The translations under genes and the position numbers were made by a program. From NCBI RefSeq assembly GCF_014199205.1, contig NZ_JACIJD010000001.1, positions 124,001 to 188,000 of the forward strand: a stretch of 64,000 bases of DNA, written 5' to 3'. This DNA comes from Muricoccus pecuniae. Its GTDB lineage: Bacteria > Pseudomonadota > Alphaproteobacteria > Acetobacterales > Acetobacteraceae. Of this stretch, positions 1 to 7,741 are shown piece by piece. Within the stretch, counting starts at the first letter, position 1; every line of letters begins with the position of its first letter. Under the pieces are notes generated by a model that saw only the letters and a program-made list of their open reading frames with translations, was not told the DNA's origin and did no database searches.

Positions 1-536
1 GTGAACTCGAAGGACAGGGCGCGGGGCGCGGAGAGGAGGCCGGCCAGCGCCTCGGCCTCGAAGCCCTCCACGTCGAGCTTGATGAAGTCCGGCATGCCGT
101 GCTCGGCGGCCAGGGCGTCGAGGGTGGTGACGGGGCGGGGGATCTCCCGGTCCCATTCCTGGCCCTCCCAGCCGGCGGCGCCGTCGGCGGCGGCCACGAA
201 GTCGCCGGATGCCGTGGCGACGGTGGGGTTGCGCGTGTTCAGCCGCAGCACCGCCTCCCCCGGCGCGGCGCCGACGAGGGCGGGCACCAGCGCCACCCCC
301 TCATCCCCGCGGAAGAGAAGGCGCAGCACGCGCAACAGCCCGGGCTGCGGCTCCACCGCGACCGCGCGCGCGCCCAGGCGGCGGAAGCTCGCCGCGCGGT
401 CCCCGACATGGGCGCCGACATCGAAGCCGAGATCCCCGGGGCCGAGAAAGCGGGCGTGGAAGGCGTCCAGCGCCGCGTCCCGGCCCGGGGCGTAGTAGGT
501 TTCCACGGAGCGGCGGAGGGCGCTGGACCGCCTCAT
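1..536 (-). CDS. FkbM family methyltransferase (3' end outside window)
   Basis: Last gene of a minus-strand operon, cut by the left edge; about 178 residues are visible from the ATG at 536. The protein shows a Rossmann SAM-binding loop (DVGAHVGDRAASFRRLGA, about residues 39-56), an acidic strand end (AVEPQP) and the FkbM-type motif FIKLDVEGFEAEAL near residue 155. The family O-methylates sugars or small molecules; the substrate here is unknown. The start codon overlaps the stop of the upstream VOC gene as ATGA, so translation is probably coupled. A second, unrelated FkbM gene lies at 57119-57829. Confidence 0.85.
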   Translation of the reverse strand, partial: MRRSSALRRSVETYYAPGRDAALDAFHARFLGPGDLGFDVGAHVGDRAASFRRLGARAVAVEPQPGLLRVLRLLFRGDEGVALVPALVGAAPGEAVLRLNTRNPTVATASGDFVAAADGAAGWEGQEWDREIPRPVTTLDALAAEHGMPDFIKLDVEGFEAEALAGLLSAPRALSFEF

Positions 537-1363
537 GCCGCGAAGACCAGGGCGCAACCCGCGGCCTCCTCCGGCGGAACCATCACCCCCGACGGCACCT
601 CCACCCGCATCACGGAGGCGAGGGCGGCGCGGGTGGCGTCGAGGTCGGCGACGCCGATCACCATCCCCACCACCGCCGGCAGGGCGGGGGGCACCACTCC
701 CGGCAGGATCTCCGCCGCCACCTCGGGGGCGAGCACCCGCACCCGCGCGCCGTCGGGCAGGGGCAGGGCGAAGCCGCCGGCGGGGTCCGGCTCCAGCGGC
801 AGGCCGGCGAAGCGGGAGAGGCGGGCGGCGCTCTCGGCCGGGCGGTCCGCGGCGATGATCGCCGCACGCAATTCCGTCGCGCCGTTCGGATGGGTCATCC
901 AGCGCTCCTGCCAGAGGGCCTCCGGCGTCAGGTGCCGCACGAGCTGCACGCGGCCCTCCGGCGCCTCCGGCAGGGGCAGGCGCTCGAAGCGCGCGACGGG
1001 GCCGCCGGGCTCGACGGGGCGGGAGAGGGGGAGGGTGCCCGGGAGTTCCAGCCCCGCCCGGCGCAGCCGCGCCAGGTTGCCCTCCGCATCCCTCATCCCC
1101 AGCGCGAGGATGCGCGCTCCCTCGAAGCGGTCGAGCATGGCGCCGAGGCCGTTGTCGGGCAGGGCGGGGTCGAGGATCGCCAGCAGCTCGATGTAGCCCC
1201 GCCGCAGCATGGCGCAGCGATTGGCGGTGCCGAGCGGCCCGTTGCCGCCCGACTGCTGCGCGACGGGGGTGAGGGTGAAGCCGAGCCGCTCATAGGCCGC
1301 CCAGAGCGCCCCCGCATCCCGCGCGCAGATGCCGAGATGGTCCAGCCCGGTGGCGCCGGCCAT
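533..1363 (-). CDS. VOC (glyoxalase-like) family protein
   Basis: 276 residues. The N-terminus (GLDHLGICARDAGALWAAYE, residues 6-25) is the first strand and helix of a vicinal-oxygen-chelate domain, and a second half-domain follows around residues 150-275. The layout matches the glyoxalase-like VOC proteins common in proteobacteria. Metal ligands cannot be assigned with certainty and the substrate is unknown. Its start overlaps the glutathione transferase stop by one base (TGATG), placing it in the fnr-gst-VOC-fkbM operon. The association with a transferase and a flavin reductase suggests, only loosely, redox or detoxification metabolism. Confidence 0.8.
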   Translation of the reverse strand: MAGATGLDHLGICARDAGALWAAYERLGFTLTPVAQQSGGNGPLGTANRCAMLRRGYIELLAILDPALPDNGLGAMLDRFEGARILALGMRDAEGNLARLRRAGLELPGTLPLSRPVEPGGPVARFERLPLPEAPEGRVQLVRHLTPEALWQERWMTHPNGATELRAAIIAADRPAESAARLSRFAGLPLEPDPAGGFALPLPDGARVRVLAPEVAAEILPGVVPPALPAVVGMVIGVADLDATRAALASVMRVEVPSGVMVPPEEAAGCALVFAA

Positions 1364-2037
1364 CAGGCGGCGGGCCCGGCCTCGTAGTGCGGGAGCAGCC
1401 AGGACTCCGGCTCCCGCGCCGCCTCGTCGTACCAGCGGGCGACGAGGGGATGGGCGCGCACCGCCTCCATATAGGCGCGGCTGCGCGGGGAGACGGGCGG
1501 GGCATAGGTGATGAGGCGCGCGACGACGGGCGCGTACATTGCGTCCGCCACACCCATGGCCGCGCCGTGCAGGAAGGGACCGCCCGTGGCGTCGAGGCAG
1601 CCCGCCCAGACCGTCTCGATCCGCGCGATGTCGGCCAGCGCGTCCGGCGTCGCGCCGCGGCCGGAGAAGTCGCGGCCGAGATTCATCGGCATGGCCATCC
1701 GCAGGCCGCGGAAGCCGCCATGCATCTCGCTCGCCGCGCTGCGGAGATGGGCGCGCAGCACCCGGTCCTCCGGCCAGAGGGAGGGCGCGAACTCGGCGCA
1801 GTATTCGAGGATGGCGAGGCTCTCCCAGACCCGCGCGCCCCGGTGCTCCAGATAGGGCACGAGGCCGGCGGGGGTGGCCGACTTGATCGCCGCCGTGTTG
1901 CCGCCGCCGGTGAGCGGGATCAGCACCTCCTCCACCTCCAGCCCCGCGAGATGCACGCCGAGCCAGCCGCGCAGCGACCAGGAGGAGTAGCGCTTCGTCC
2001 CGATGACGAGCCTGCCGTCAGCCCCACCCTCAACCAT
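1363..2037 (-). CDS. Glutathione S-transferase family protein
   Basis: 224 residues. The N-terminal thioredoxin-like domain starts [20 protein letters not shown] (residues 10-29); the serines of YSSWS are at the usual position of the glutathione-activating residue. An all-helical C-terminal domain follows from about residue 90. This resembles the bacterial GST subgroup that conjugates or reduces small electrophiles in the cytoplasm. The ATG at 2037 lies inside the end of the upstream reductase gene (8-base overlap), so the genes are co-transcribed. Substrate unknown. Confidence 0.85.
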   Translation of the reverse strand: MVEGGADGRLVIGTKRYSSWSLRGWLGVHLAGLEVEEVLIPLTGGGNTAAIKSATPAGLVPYLEHRGARVWESLAILEYCAEFAPSLWPEDRVLRAHLRSAASEMHGGFRGLRMAMPMNLGRDFSGRGATPDALADIARIETVWAGCLDATGGPFLHGAAMGVADAMYAPVVARLITYAPPVSPRSRAYMEAVRAHPLVARWYDEAAREPESWLLPHYEAGPAA

Positions 2038-3049
2038 GGACCGGCACTCCCTTGGAGGTGGAGTACTCGAAGTGCAGCGCCTCGCCCGGATGCACGCGGG
2101 GATGGATGGCGTGCGCCGCCATCGCCGCCTCGGAGAAGCCCTGGAGGATGAGCTTCAGCTTGCCGGGATAGGTCGCGACGTCGCCGATGGCGTAGATGCC
2201 GGGGCGGGAGGTTTCCAGCGTGGCGGGGGTGACGGTGACGTGGCTGCGCTCCATCCCCAGGCCCCATTCGGCAATCGGGCCGAGTTCCATGGAGAGGCCG
2301 AAGAAGGCGAGCAGGTGGTCCGCCTCCACGTCCTTCTCCTCGCCCTTGAGGGTGGCGAGGGTGACATGGGTGAGGTTGGCGCCATCGCCCTTCAGCCCGT
2401 GGAGCTGGTAGGGGATGGCCAGCTCCAGCTCGCCGCGCGCGGCGGCGGCGTCGAGCTGGGCCGCGCTCTCCGGGGCGGCGCGGAACTTCGGGCGGCGGTG
2501 CACCACCGTCACCTTTGCCGCGATCTCCTTCAGGGAGAGCGCCCAGTCCACGGCGGAATCGCCGCCGCCCGCGATCACCACGCGCTTGCCGCGGAAGTCC
2601 TCCCGGCGGGAGACCATGTAGCGCACGGCGCCCGAGGCCTCGTAGCGCGGCAGGTCCTCCAGCGGCGGGCGGTTCGGCCCGAAGGCGCCGGCGCCGGCGG
2701 CCAGCACCACGGCCTTGGCGCGCACGCTGTCCCCCTCGCTCGTGCCGAGGACGAACTCGCCATTGTCCTCCAGCAGCCGCTCGACGCGGCGGCCGAGGAG
2801 GTAGATGGGTGCGAAGGGCTGGGCCTGCTGCTGGAGCTGGTCGATCAGGTCGCCGCCCGCGATGCGGGGATGGGCGGGGATGTCGAAGATCGGCTTCTCC
2901 GGGTAGAGGGCCGAGCACTGGCCGCCGATGGCTTCGAGCGCGTCCACCACCACGCATTTCATCCGCAGCATGCCGCATTCGAACACGGCGAAGAGCCCCG
3001 CGGGCCCCGCGCCGATGATGGCGACATCCGTCTCGATATGCGCGGTCAT
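2030..3049 (-). CDS. Ferredoxin--NADP(+) reductase, thioredoxin-reductase-like type
   Basis: 339 residues from the ATG at 3049, which has GGGAGGGG about 10 bases upstream and matches the usual family N-terminus ([20 protein letters not shown]). An in-frame ATG at 3076 would add nine residues. The FAD-binding GxGxxG lies near residue 13, the NADPH-binding segment [15 protein letters not shown] near residue 155, and the FAD C-terminal motif [17 protein letters not shown] near 285. The redox CxxC of true thioredoxin reductases is absent (only GGQCSALYP), which marks the ferredoxin/flavodoxin reductase subgroup. It exchanges electrons between NADPH and ferredoxin. First gene of the minus-strand operon running to position 1. 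Confidence 0.88.
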   Translation of the reverse strand: MTAHIETDVAIIGAGPAGLFAVFECGMLRMKCVVVDALEAIGGQCSALYPEKPIFDIPAHPRIAGGDLIDQLQQQAQPFAPIYLLGRRVERLLEDNGEFVLGTSEGDSVRAKAVVLAAGAGAFGPNRPPLEDLPRYEASGAVRYMVSRREDFRGKRVVIAGGGDSAVDWALSLKEIAAKVTVVHRRPKFRAAPESAAQLDAAAARGELELAIPYQLHGLKGDGANLTHVTLATLKGEEKDVEADHLLAFFGLSMELGPIAEWGLGMERSHVTVTPATLETSRPGIYAIGDVATYPGKLKLILQGFSEAAMAAHAIHPRVHPGEALHFEYSTSKGVPVHG

Positions 3050-3148
3050 GGGTGCTGCGCCCCTCCCGTCCATCAAATGAGGGGGCGTGATACAGCGGGC
3101 GGGGTGGGGCGGGAAGCGGCCCCGCCCCCGCCAGATGCCGCTACGGGG

Positions 3149-3418
3149 TCAGCGATAGGCCCAGGAGTGCCCGTGGTGGCGCCCCTGGCGATAGGCGTCG
3201 CGCCGCCCGGCCTCATAGGCCTCCCTCTCCGCCATCTCGCGCTGCTGGCGCCAGTAGGCGCGGCGCTCCATGCGCTCCCGCCAGCGCTCGGCCTCCCAGT
3301 GATGGGGCGGCGGGGCATAGCCGTAGCTGTAGTAGCCGAAGCCCTGCGCCTTCGCGCCGGGCACCACGGTGAGGGCGCCCGCCACGGCCAGCATCGCCCC
3401 GAGGACCAGCTTCTTCAT
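3149..3418 (-). CDS. Small exported Arg/Tyr-rich protein, unknown function
   Basis: 89 residues. A clear signal peptide ([20 protein letters not shown], then GAKAQG with likely cleavage after AKA) precedes a mature part of about 65 residues. The mature part begins with a Gly/Tyr stretch and continues as a charged segment rich in Arg, Glu, Trp and Tyr with His near the end, likely one amphipathic helix. AAGGGCGAG upstream of the ATG is a plausible ribosome site. It stands alone, divergent from the D-cysteine desulfhydrase gene across 240 bases. No family is recognised; a periplasmic or envelope location is inferred. Confidence 0.7.
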   Translation of the reverse strand: MKKLVLGAMLAVAGALTVVPGAKAQGFGYYSYGYAPPPHHWEAERWRERMERRAYWRQQREMAEREAYEAGRRDAYRQGRHHGHSWAYR

Positions 3419-3658
3419 CGTCTCGCCCTTCCGCCGGGACCGTCCCGGCTCTCTGACAGGGCCATTCATGGCGCGGCATCCCGGCGGGATTGGGATGGGC
3501 TTCGCCGCCTTTCCGACATCTTGGGGCAGCCCCATTGCGGCAGCCGGGAGGGCATGCCGGGGAGCGGCCGGGAGGCAGCCCGGGGCAGGCGGTTGGCGCG
3601 GCGGGCGCCCCGGCCTAGCCTCCGCGGCCCCGAGTACCGTGAACGCCAGGAAACGCCC

Positions 3659-4687
3659 ATGAATCTCGCCCGCTTCCCCCGCATCCGCCTGGGCCACATG
3701 CCGACGCCGCTGGAGCCGATGGATCGGCTCTCGAAGCACCTCTCCGGCCCAGGGGGCGGGCCGCGGCTCTGGATCAAGCGGGACGACTGCACCGGCCTCT
3801 CCACCGGGGGCAACAAGACCCGCAAGCTGGAATACCTGATGGGCGAGGCGCTGGCGCAGGGGGCGGACACGGTCATCACCCAGGGCGCCACCCAGTCCAA
3901 CCATGCCCGGCAGACGGCGGCGGCGGCGGCGAGGCTTGGCCTTGCCTGCCACATCCTGCTGGAGGACCGCACGGGCTACACCGACCCCGCCTACACCCAG
4001 TCGGGCAACGTGATGCTGGACAAGCTGCACGGCGCCACCGTCTCCCGCCGCCCCGGCGGGGCGGACATGCAGGCGGAGATGGAGGCGCTGGCGGAAGAGC
4101 TGCGCGCCGCCGGCCGCAAGCCCTATGTCATCCCCGGCGGCGGCTCGAACCCCGTCGGTGCGCTCGGCTATGTCGGGGCCGCGCTGGAACTGGTGGCGCA
4201 GGCGGCGGAGATGGGGCTGCGGATCGACCATGTCGTCCATGCCACGGGCAGCGCGGGCACACAGGCCGGGCTGGTGGCCGGGCTCGTCGGGCTGAACAGC
4301 GGCATCCCCGTGCTCGGCATCGGCGTGCGCGCCCCGCGGGAGAAGCAGGAGGCGAATGTCCTCGCCCTCTCCCAGCGCACCGCCGCCCATCTCGGCCTGC
4401 CCGAGGGCACGGTGCGGGCGGAGCATGTGCGGGCGAATTGCGACTATGTCGGCCAGGGCTACGGCATCCCGACCCGCGGCATGGTGGAGGCCGTGAAGCT
4501 CGTGGCGGAGAGGGAGGGGATCCTCCTCGACCCCGTCTATTCCGGAAAGGGCATGGCGGGGCTGATCGACCTCATCGGCAAGGGCCACTTCAAGGCCGGG
4601 GAGAACGTGGTCTTCGTCCATACCGGCGGGGCGGTGGGCCTCTTCGGCTATCCCGACGCCTTCGACCTGCCGGCCGAGGCGGCCTGA
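3659..4687 (+). CDS. dcyD: D-cysteine desulfhydrase (PLP-dependent, ACC deaminase family)
   Basis: 342 residues. Begins [20 protein letters not shown], typical of the ACC deaminase/D-cysteine desulfhydrase family. The PLP lysine lies in [14 protein letters not shown], the cofactor-phosphate segment [18 protein letters not shown] follows, and [13 protein letters not shown] and [13 protein letters not shown] close the fold. The enzyme splits D-cysteine into pyruvate, sulfide and ammonia in the cytoplasm; some relatives act on other D-amino acids, so substrate choice is less certain than fold. AGGAAA seven bases before the ATG supports the start. Stands alone. Confidence 0.9.
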   Translation: MNLARFPRIRLGHMPTPLEPMDRLSKHLSGPGGGPRLWIKRDDCTGLSTGGNKTRKLEYLMGEALAQGADTVITQGATQSNHARQTAAAAARLGLACHILLEDRTGYTDPAYTQSGNVMLDKLHGATVSRRPGGADMQAEMEALAEELRAAGRKPYVIPGGGSNPVGALGYVGAALELVAQAAEMGLRIDHVVHATGSAGTQAGLVAGLVGLNSGIPVLGIGVRAPREKQEANVLALSQRTAAHLGLPEGTVRAEHVRANCDYVGQGYGIPTRGMVEAVKLVAEREGILLDPVYSGKGMAGLIDLIGKGHFKAGENVVFVHTGGAVGLFGYPDAFDLPAEAA

Positions 4688-4722
4688 GGGCGTTCTCTCC
4701 GGGGAGGGTGGGTTTCATCCAT

Positions 4723-4819
4723 GGCGTGGATGGGACCTATCCACGGGATCGCGTGGCGTGGATGGGAGAGGGGGACTATATCGCTCTCCAGACGACGACA
4801 ACCTGCCGCCGCCATCCAC
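4723..4819. repeat. GTGGATGG repeat cluster upstream of a small exported protein gene
   Basis: The 13-base unit GGCGTGGATGGGA occurs twice in direct orientation (4723-4735 and 4755-4767, 32 bases or about three helical turns apart). ATCCAC at 4739-4744 can pair with GTGGAT at 4726-4731, and CCATCCAC at 4812-4819 is an inverted copy. A possible -10 hexamer TATATC lies at 4777-4782, which puts the second direct copy where a -35 element would be. The arrangement suggests protein-binding sites controlling the gene at 4836. The factor is unknown. Confidence 0.4.
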
Positions 4820-4835
4820 ACTAAGGATAAGAGCG

Positions 4836-5078
4836 ATGTTCACCTCCAACCTTTCCCGCGCCCTCCGGACCCTCGGCCTCGCCACCGTTCTGGTCGCCGG
4901 CGCCGCCGCCCCGTCCTTCGCGGACGGCCTCTACGTCGCGGGCCCGACGGCCTCCCCCGCCTGGACCGCGGCCAACAGCCGCACCCCGCTCGCGGGCAAC
5001 CAGGCCACCCGCACCGACCCCGCGCAGAACTTCCTCCTGCACGCCGGTGCCACGGGCAATGGCGGCCAGCACAGCTGA
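4836..5078 (+). CDS. Small exported protein, unknown function
   Basis: 80 residues. The signal peptide is about residues 1-29 (hydrophobic core LGLATVLVAGAAAPSF, likely cleavage after SFA). The short mature part is polar, rich in Ala, Asn, Thr and Gly, and lacks cysteine. AAGGATAAG lies just upstream of the ATG. The gene is preceded by the GTGGATGG repeat cluster and followed by a strong hairpin terminator at 5117-5150, so it is probably a single-gene transcript. No family recognised; periplasmic or secreted location is inferred. Confidence 0.65.
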   Translation: MFTSNLSRALRTLGLATVLVAGAAAPSFADGLYVAGPTASPAWTAANSRTPLAGNQATRTDPAQNFLLHAGATGNGGQHS

Positions 5079-5116
5079 TCGCCTGCCCTTGGGCTGAAAC
5101 CTGGGGCTGACATGAG

Positions 5117-5150
5117 AAGGGCCGCCGGCACCAGCCGGCGGCCCTTTCGT
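5117..5150. terminator. Hairpin terminator, possibly bidirectional
   Basis: A perfect 13-base-pair stem (left arm AAGGGCCGCCGGC at 5117-5129, right arm 5134-5146) encloses the four-base loop ACCA and is followed by TTTCGTTTG. It sits between the convergent genes 4836-5078 (+) and 5165-5344 (-) and could stop transcription from both sides. Confidence 0.8.
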
Positions 5151-5164
5151 TTGTGCGGTTCCGC

Positions 5165-5344
5165 TCAGTTCGGGCGGACGCGGTCGATCGCCCGGTCCAC
5201 CGCGCGCCCGGTCGACTCGACCGGGCCGTTCGGCGGGTCGATCGTGTCGCGGGCGCGCTCGCCGAAGGTGCGGTTCCCGCCGGTGCAGGCGGCGAGGGTG
5301 GCCAGGAGCAGCATCGGCATCAGGGCCGCGCGGAGAAGACGCAT
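5165..5344 (-). CDS. Small putative lipoprotein
   Basis: 59 residues. The N-terminus is a lipoprotein signal peptide with lipobox LAAC (cysteine 20), followed by TGGNRTFGERARDTID and a short charged tail ending DRAIDRVRPN. The size and the GERARDTID segment resemble entericidin-like or other tiny alphaproteobacterial lipoproteins, but assignment to a family is uncertain. A good ribosome site (AAGGAA) lies seven bases before the ATG. It faces the terminator at 5117-5150 and stands alone. Confidence 0.65.
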   Translation of the reverse strand: MRLLRAALMPMLLLATLAACTGGNRTFGERARDTIDPPNGPVESTGRAVDRAIDRVRPN

Positions 5345-5495
5345 GATGGGTTCCTTTCCCTGGCGGCCCCACGGCCGCCCGTGAGGGGCTAACCGGATCG
5401 GCGCGGGCGGGTTTCCCCGCCTGGGCCTGCCTGGGCCTGGCCGATCCCCGCGCGGCTTGCCGGCGGAGGGGACAAGCGGGCAGAAAGGGGCACCG

Positions 5496-5963
5496 ATGCC
5501 ATCCCCGATCACCCTCGCCCTGCCCGACGAGGCCGCGACCGCCGCACTCGCCGCGCGGGCCGCCCGCCTGGCGCGCCCGGGCGACGCCATCCTGCTCGAC
5601 GGGCCGCTGGGCGCGGGGAAATCCGCCTTCGCCCGCGCCTTCCTGCGCGCCGCGGCGGGCGATCCGGGGCTGGAAGTGCCGTCCCCCACCTTCACCCTCG
5701 TCCAGTCCTACGACCTGCCCCTCGGGGCGGCGCACCACATGGACCTCTACCGGCTGGAGGGGCCGGACGCCCTGCCCGAGCTGGGCTGGGAGGAGGCGCT
5801 GGACGGGATCGTGCTGGTGGAATGGCCGGACCGCCTCGGCCGCTTCGCCCCGCCCGGCGCCCTCCGCATCGCCCTGTCCCCCGCCGGGGCGCCGGAGGCC
5901 CGCACCGCAACCCTCGCCGGCTGGGACGACCCCCGGCTGGCCGCCCTGGCCGAGACCGCATGA
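5496..5963 (+). CDS. tsaE: tRNA threonylcarbamoyladenosine biosynthesis ATPase TsaE
   Basis: 155 residues from the ATG at 5496, preceded by AGAAAGGGG; an in-frame upstream start at 5457 has no ribosome site. Walker A is LLDGPLGAGKSAFARAF (about residues 30-46), followed by the TsaE motifs SPTFTLVQSY, HMDLYRLE and GWEEALDGIVLVEWPDRL. TsaE drives the TsaB-TsaD complex making t6A37 on ANN-decoding tRNAs. A partner, Sua5/TsaC, is encoded at 33993-34949. First gene of the operon running to addA; it overlaps amgK as ATGA. Confidence 0.93.
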   Translation: MPSPITLALPDEAATAALAARAARLARPGDAILLDGPLGAGKSAFARAFLRAAAGDPGLEVPSPTFTLVQSYDLPLGAAHHMDLYRLEGPDALPELGWEEALDGIVLVEWPDRLGRFAPPGALRIALSPAGAPEARTATLAGWDDPRLAALAETA

Positions 5964-6970
5964 GCACCGACGCCTTCCTCGCCGCCCATGGCTTCGCCGG
6001 GGCGCGCCGCACGCCCCTGCCGGGGGATGCGGGGCACCGCCGCTACGTCAGGCTCGCCGGCGGGCCGCGCCCGGCCCTGCTGATGGACGGGTCGGGCGCT
6101 GCCGCCGTGGGGCTGCCCTCGGCCGAGGCCGACCTGCGCGCCTTCCTCGCCATCGCGGCCCATCTCCGCGGGATCGGCCTCTCCGCCCCGGAGGTGCTGG
6201 CCGCCGACCCGCCGGCCGGGCTGCTGCTGCTGGAGGACCTGGGCGAGCCGACCCACGCCACGCTGCTGGATGGGGGGGCGGAGCCGCTGCCCCTCTACCT
6301 CGCGGCCGCCGAAACCCTCGCCGCGCTGCACGAGGCCCCGCCGCCGCCCGGCCTGCCGGCCTGGGAGGGCGAGGCCATGGCCCGCGCCGCCGGCGCCACC
6401 TTCCTCGACTGGTGGTGGCCCGCCGCGATGGGGGCCGGGCCCACCCCCGCCCAGCGGGAGGGCTTCCACGCCGCCATGCGCGCGATGCTCAAGCCTTTCG
6501 AAGGTGCGGGCGGCTTCGTCCACCGGGACTACTTCCCCGCCAACCTCCTCCCCCTGTCGGCCCGGCCCGGCCCGGCCTCGGTGGGGATCATCGACTTCCA
6601 GGATGCCGGCCACGGCCACCCCGCTTATGACCTCGTGAGCCTGCTACAGGACGCGCGCCGCGACGTGGCCGGGGAGGTGCGCCGGGCCGCGACCGCGCGC
6701 TACCTCGACCTCCGCCCCGGCATCGACCGCGAGGCGTTCGAGGCCGCGACGGCCGCCATGGCCGCGCAGCGCCACCTGCGCGTCGCCGCCCTCTGGGTGC
6801 GGCTGGACCGGCGGGACGGGAAGCCGCACTACCTCCGGCACGGCCCGCGCTGCTGGCGCCTGCTGGAGGAGGTGCTGCGCCACCCCGCCACGGCGCCGCT
6901 CGCCGCCTTCCTCGACGAGAACCTGCCGCGCGACCGCCGCGCCAACCCCCTCATGGAACCCGCCGCATGA
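5960..6970 (+). CDS. amgK: Cell-wall amino-sugar kinase, AmgK-like phosphotransferase
   Basis: 336 residues with an aminoglycoside-phosphotransferase (APH) kinase fold. The catalytic loop is FVHRDYFPANLL (HxDxxxxN) and the metal-binding aspartate lies in IIDFQDAGHGHPAYDLVS. In this position between tsaE and murU, the family is the anomeric N-acetylmuramate/N-acetylglucosamine kinase that feeds recycled muramic acid to MurU and bypasses fosfomycin-sensitive de novo synthesis. The function is inferred from fold plus conserved neighbourhood. Overlaps tsaE and murU by four bases each. Confidence 0.85.
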   Translation: MSTDAFLAAHGFAGARRTPLPGDAGHRRYVRLAGGPRPALLMDGSGAAAVGLPSAEADLRAFLAIAAHLRGIGLSAPEVLAADPPAGLLLLEDLGEPTHATLLDGGAEPLPLYLAAAETLAALHEAPPPPGLPAWEGEAMARAAGATFLDWWWPAAMGAGPTPAQREGFHAAMRAMLKPFEGAGGFVHRDYFPANLLPLSARPGPASVGIIDFQDAGHGHPAYDLVSLLQDARRDVAGEVRRAATARYLDLRPGIDREAFEAATAAMAAQRHLRVAALWVRLDRRDGKPHYLRHGPRCWRLLEEVLRHPATAPLAAFLDENLPRDRRANPLMEPAA

Positions 6971-7704
6971 TCCGCCTCACCCATGGCATGGTGCTGGCGG
7001 CCGGGCTCGGCACGCGGATGCGCCCGCTGACCGAGACCGTGCCGAAGCCCCTGCTCACCCTGCGCGGCCGCTCCCTGCTGGACCACGCGCTGGACCGGCT
7101 GGACGAGGCGGGCGTGGGGGATGTGGTGGTGAACGCCTTCCACCTCGCGCCGCAGGTCGTGGCCGCCTGCGCGGCGCGCACGGCCCCCCGCACCACGGTG
7201 CTGGTGGAGGATGAGCTGCTGGAGACCGGCGGCGGCATCCGCAACGCCCTGCCGCATCTCGGCGGGGAGCCCTTCGCGCCCCCATTCGCTGTTGTGAACG
7301 GCGACGCCTACTGGCTGGACGGCCCCACCCCCGCCCTCGCGCGCCTCGCCGCCGCCTTCGACGCGGATCAGATGGACGCGCTGCTGCTGCTCGTGCGCGC
7401 CGCGACGGTGGACGGCGATGTCGGGCTCGGCGACTTCCTGCTCGATCCCCTCGGCCGCGTCCGCCGCCCGAAGGAGAGGGAGGTCGCGCCCTATACCTAT
7501 ACCGGCGTGCAGATCATCCATCCCCGCCTGCTGGACGGCACGCAGCCCGGCCGCTTCGGGCTGATGCGGGCCTGGATGCGCGCGATCGAGGCCGGGCGGC
7601 TCTACGGGCTGGTGCATGACGGCGTCTGGTTCCACCTCTCGACCCCACCGGATCTGCAACGGGCTGAGGAAGTTCTGGACAAGGGCCTCGTGAAGCTGTT
7701 CTAG
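6967..7704 (+). CDS. murU: N-acetylmuramate 1-phosphate uridylyltransferase MurU
   Basis: 245 residues. The nucleotidyltransferase signature LAAGLGTRMRPLTETVPKPL occupies about residues 9-28, and a metal-binding aspartate lies in AVVNGDAYW. MurU joins UTP and N-acetylmuramate 1-phosphate to form UDP-MurNAc, closing the salvage route begun by AmgK. The kinase stop overlaps its ATG. A related mannose-1-phosphate guanylyltransferase is the main alternative from sequence alone; the amgK neighbour favours MurU. Confidence 0.87.
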   Translation: MIRLTHGMVLAAGLGTRMRPLTETVPKPLLTLRGRSLLDHALDRLDEAGVGDVVVNAFHLAPQVVAACAARTAPRTTVLVEDELLETGGGIRNALPHLGGEPFAPPFAVVNGDAYWLDGPTPALARLAAAFDADQMDALLLLVRAATVDGDVGLGDFLLDPLGRVRRPKEREVAPYTYTGVQIIHPRLLDGTQPGRFGLMRAWMRAIEAGRLYGLVHDGVWFHLSTPPDLQRAEEVLDKGLVKLF

Positions 7705-7741
7705 CGCTGTTCTCTCATCGGGGGCAGGCAGGGGACGTGCG

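Noticed and set aside
4688-4835. A riboswitch or small RNA in the repeat-rich leader before 4836.
   Set aside because: The repeats form only one short six-base-pair hairpin; direct spacing of three helical turns fits protein binding better than a folded RNA.
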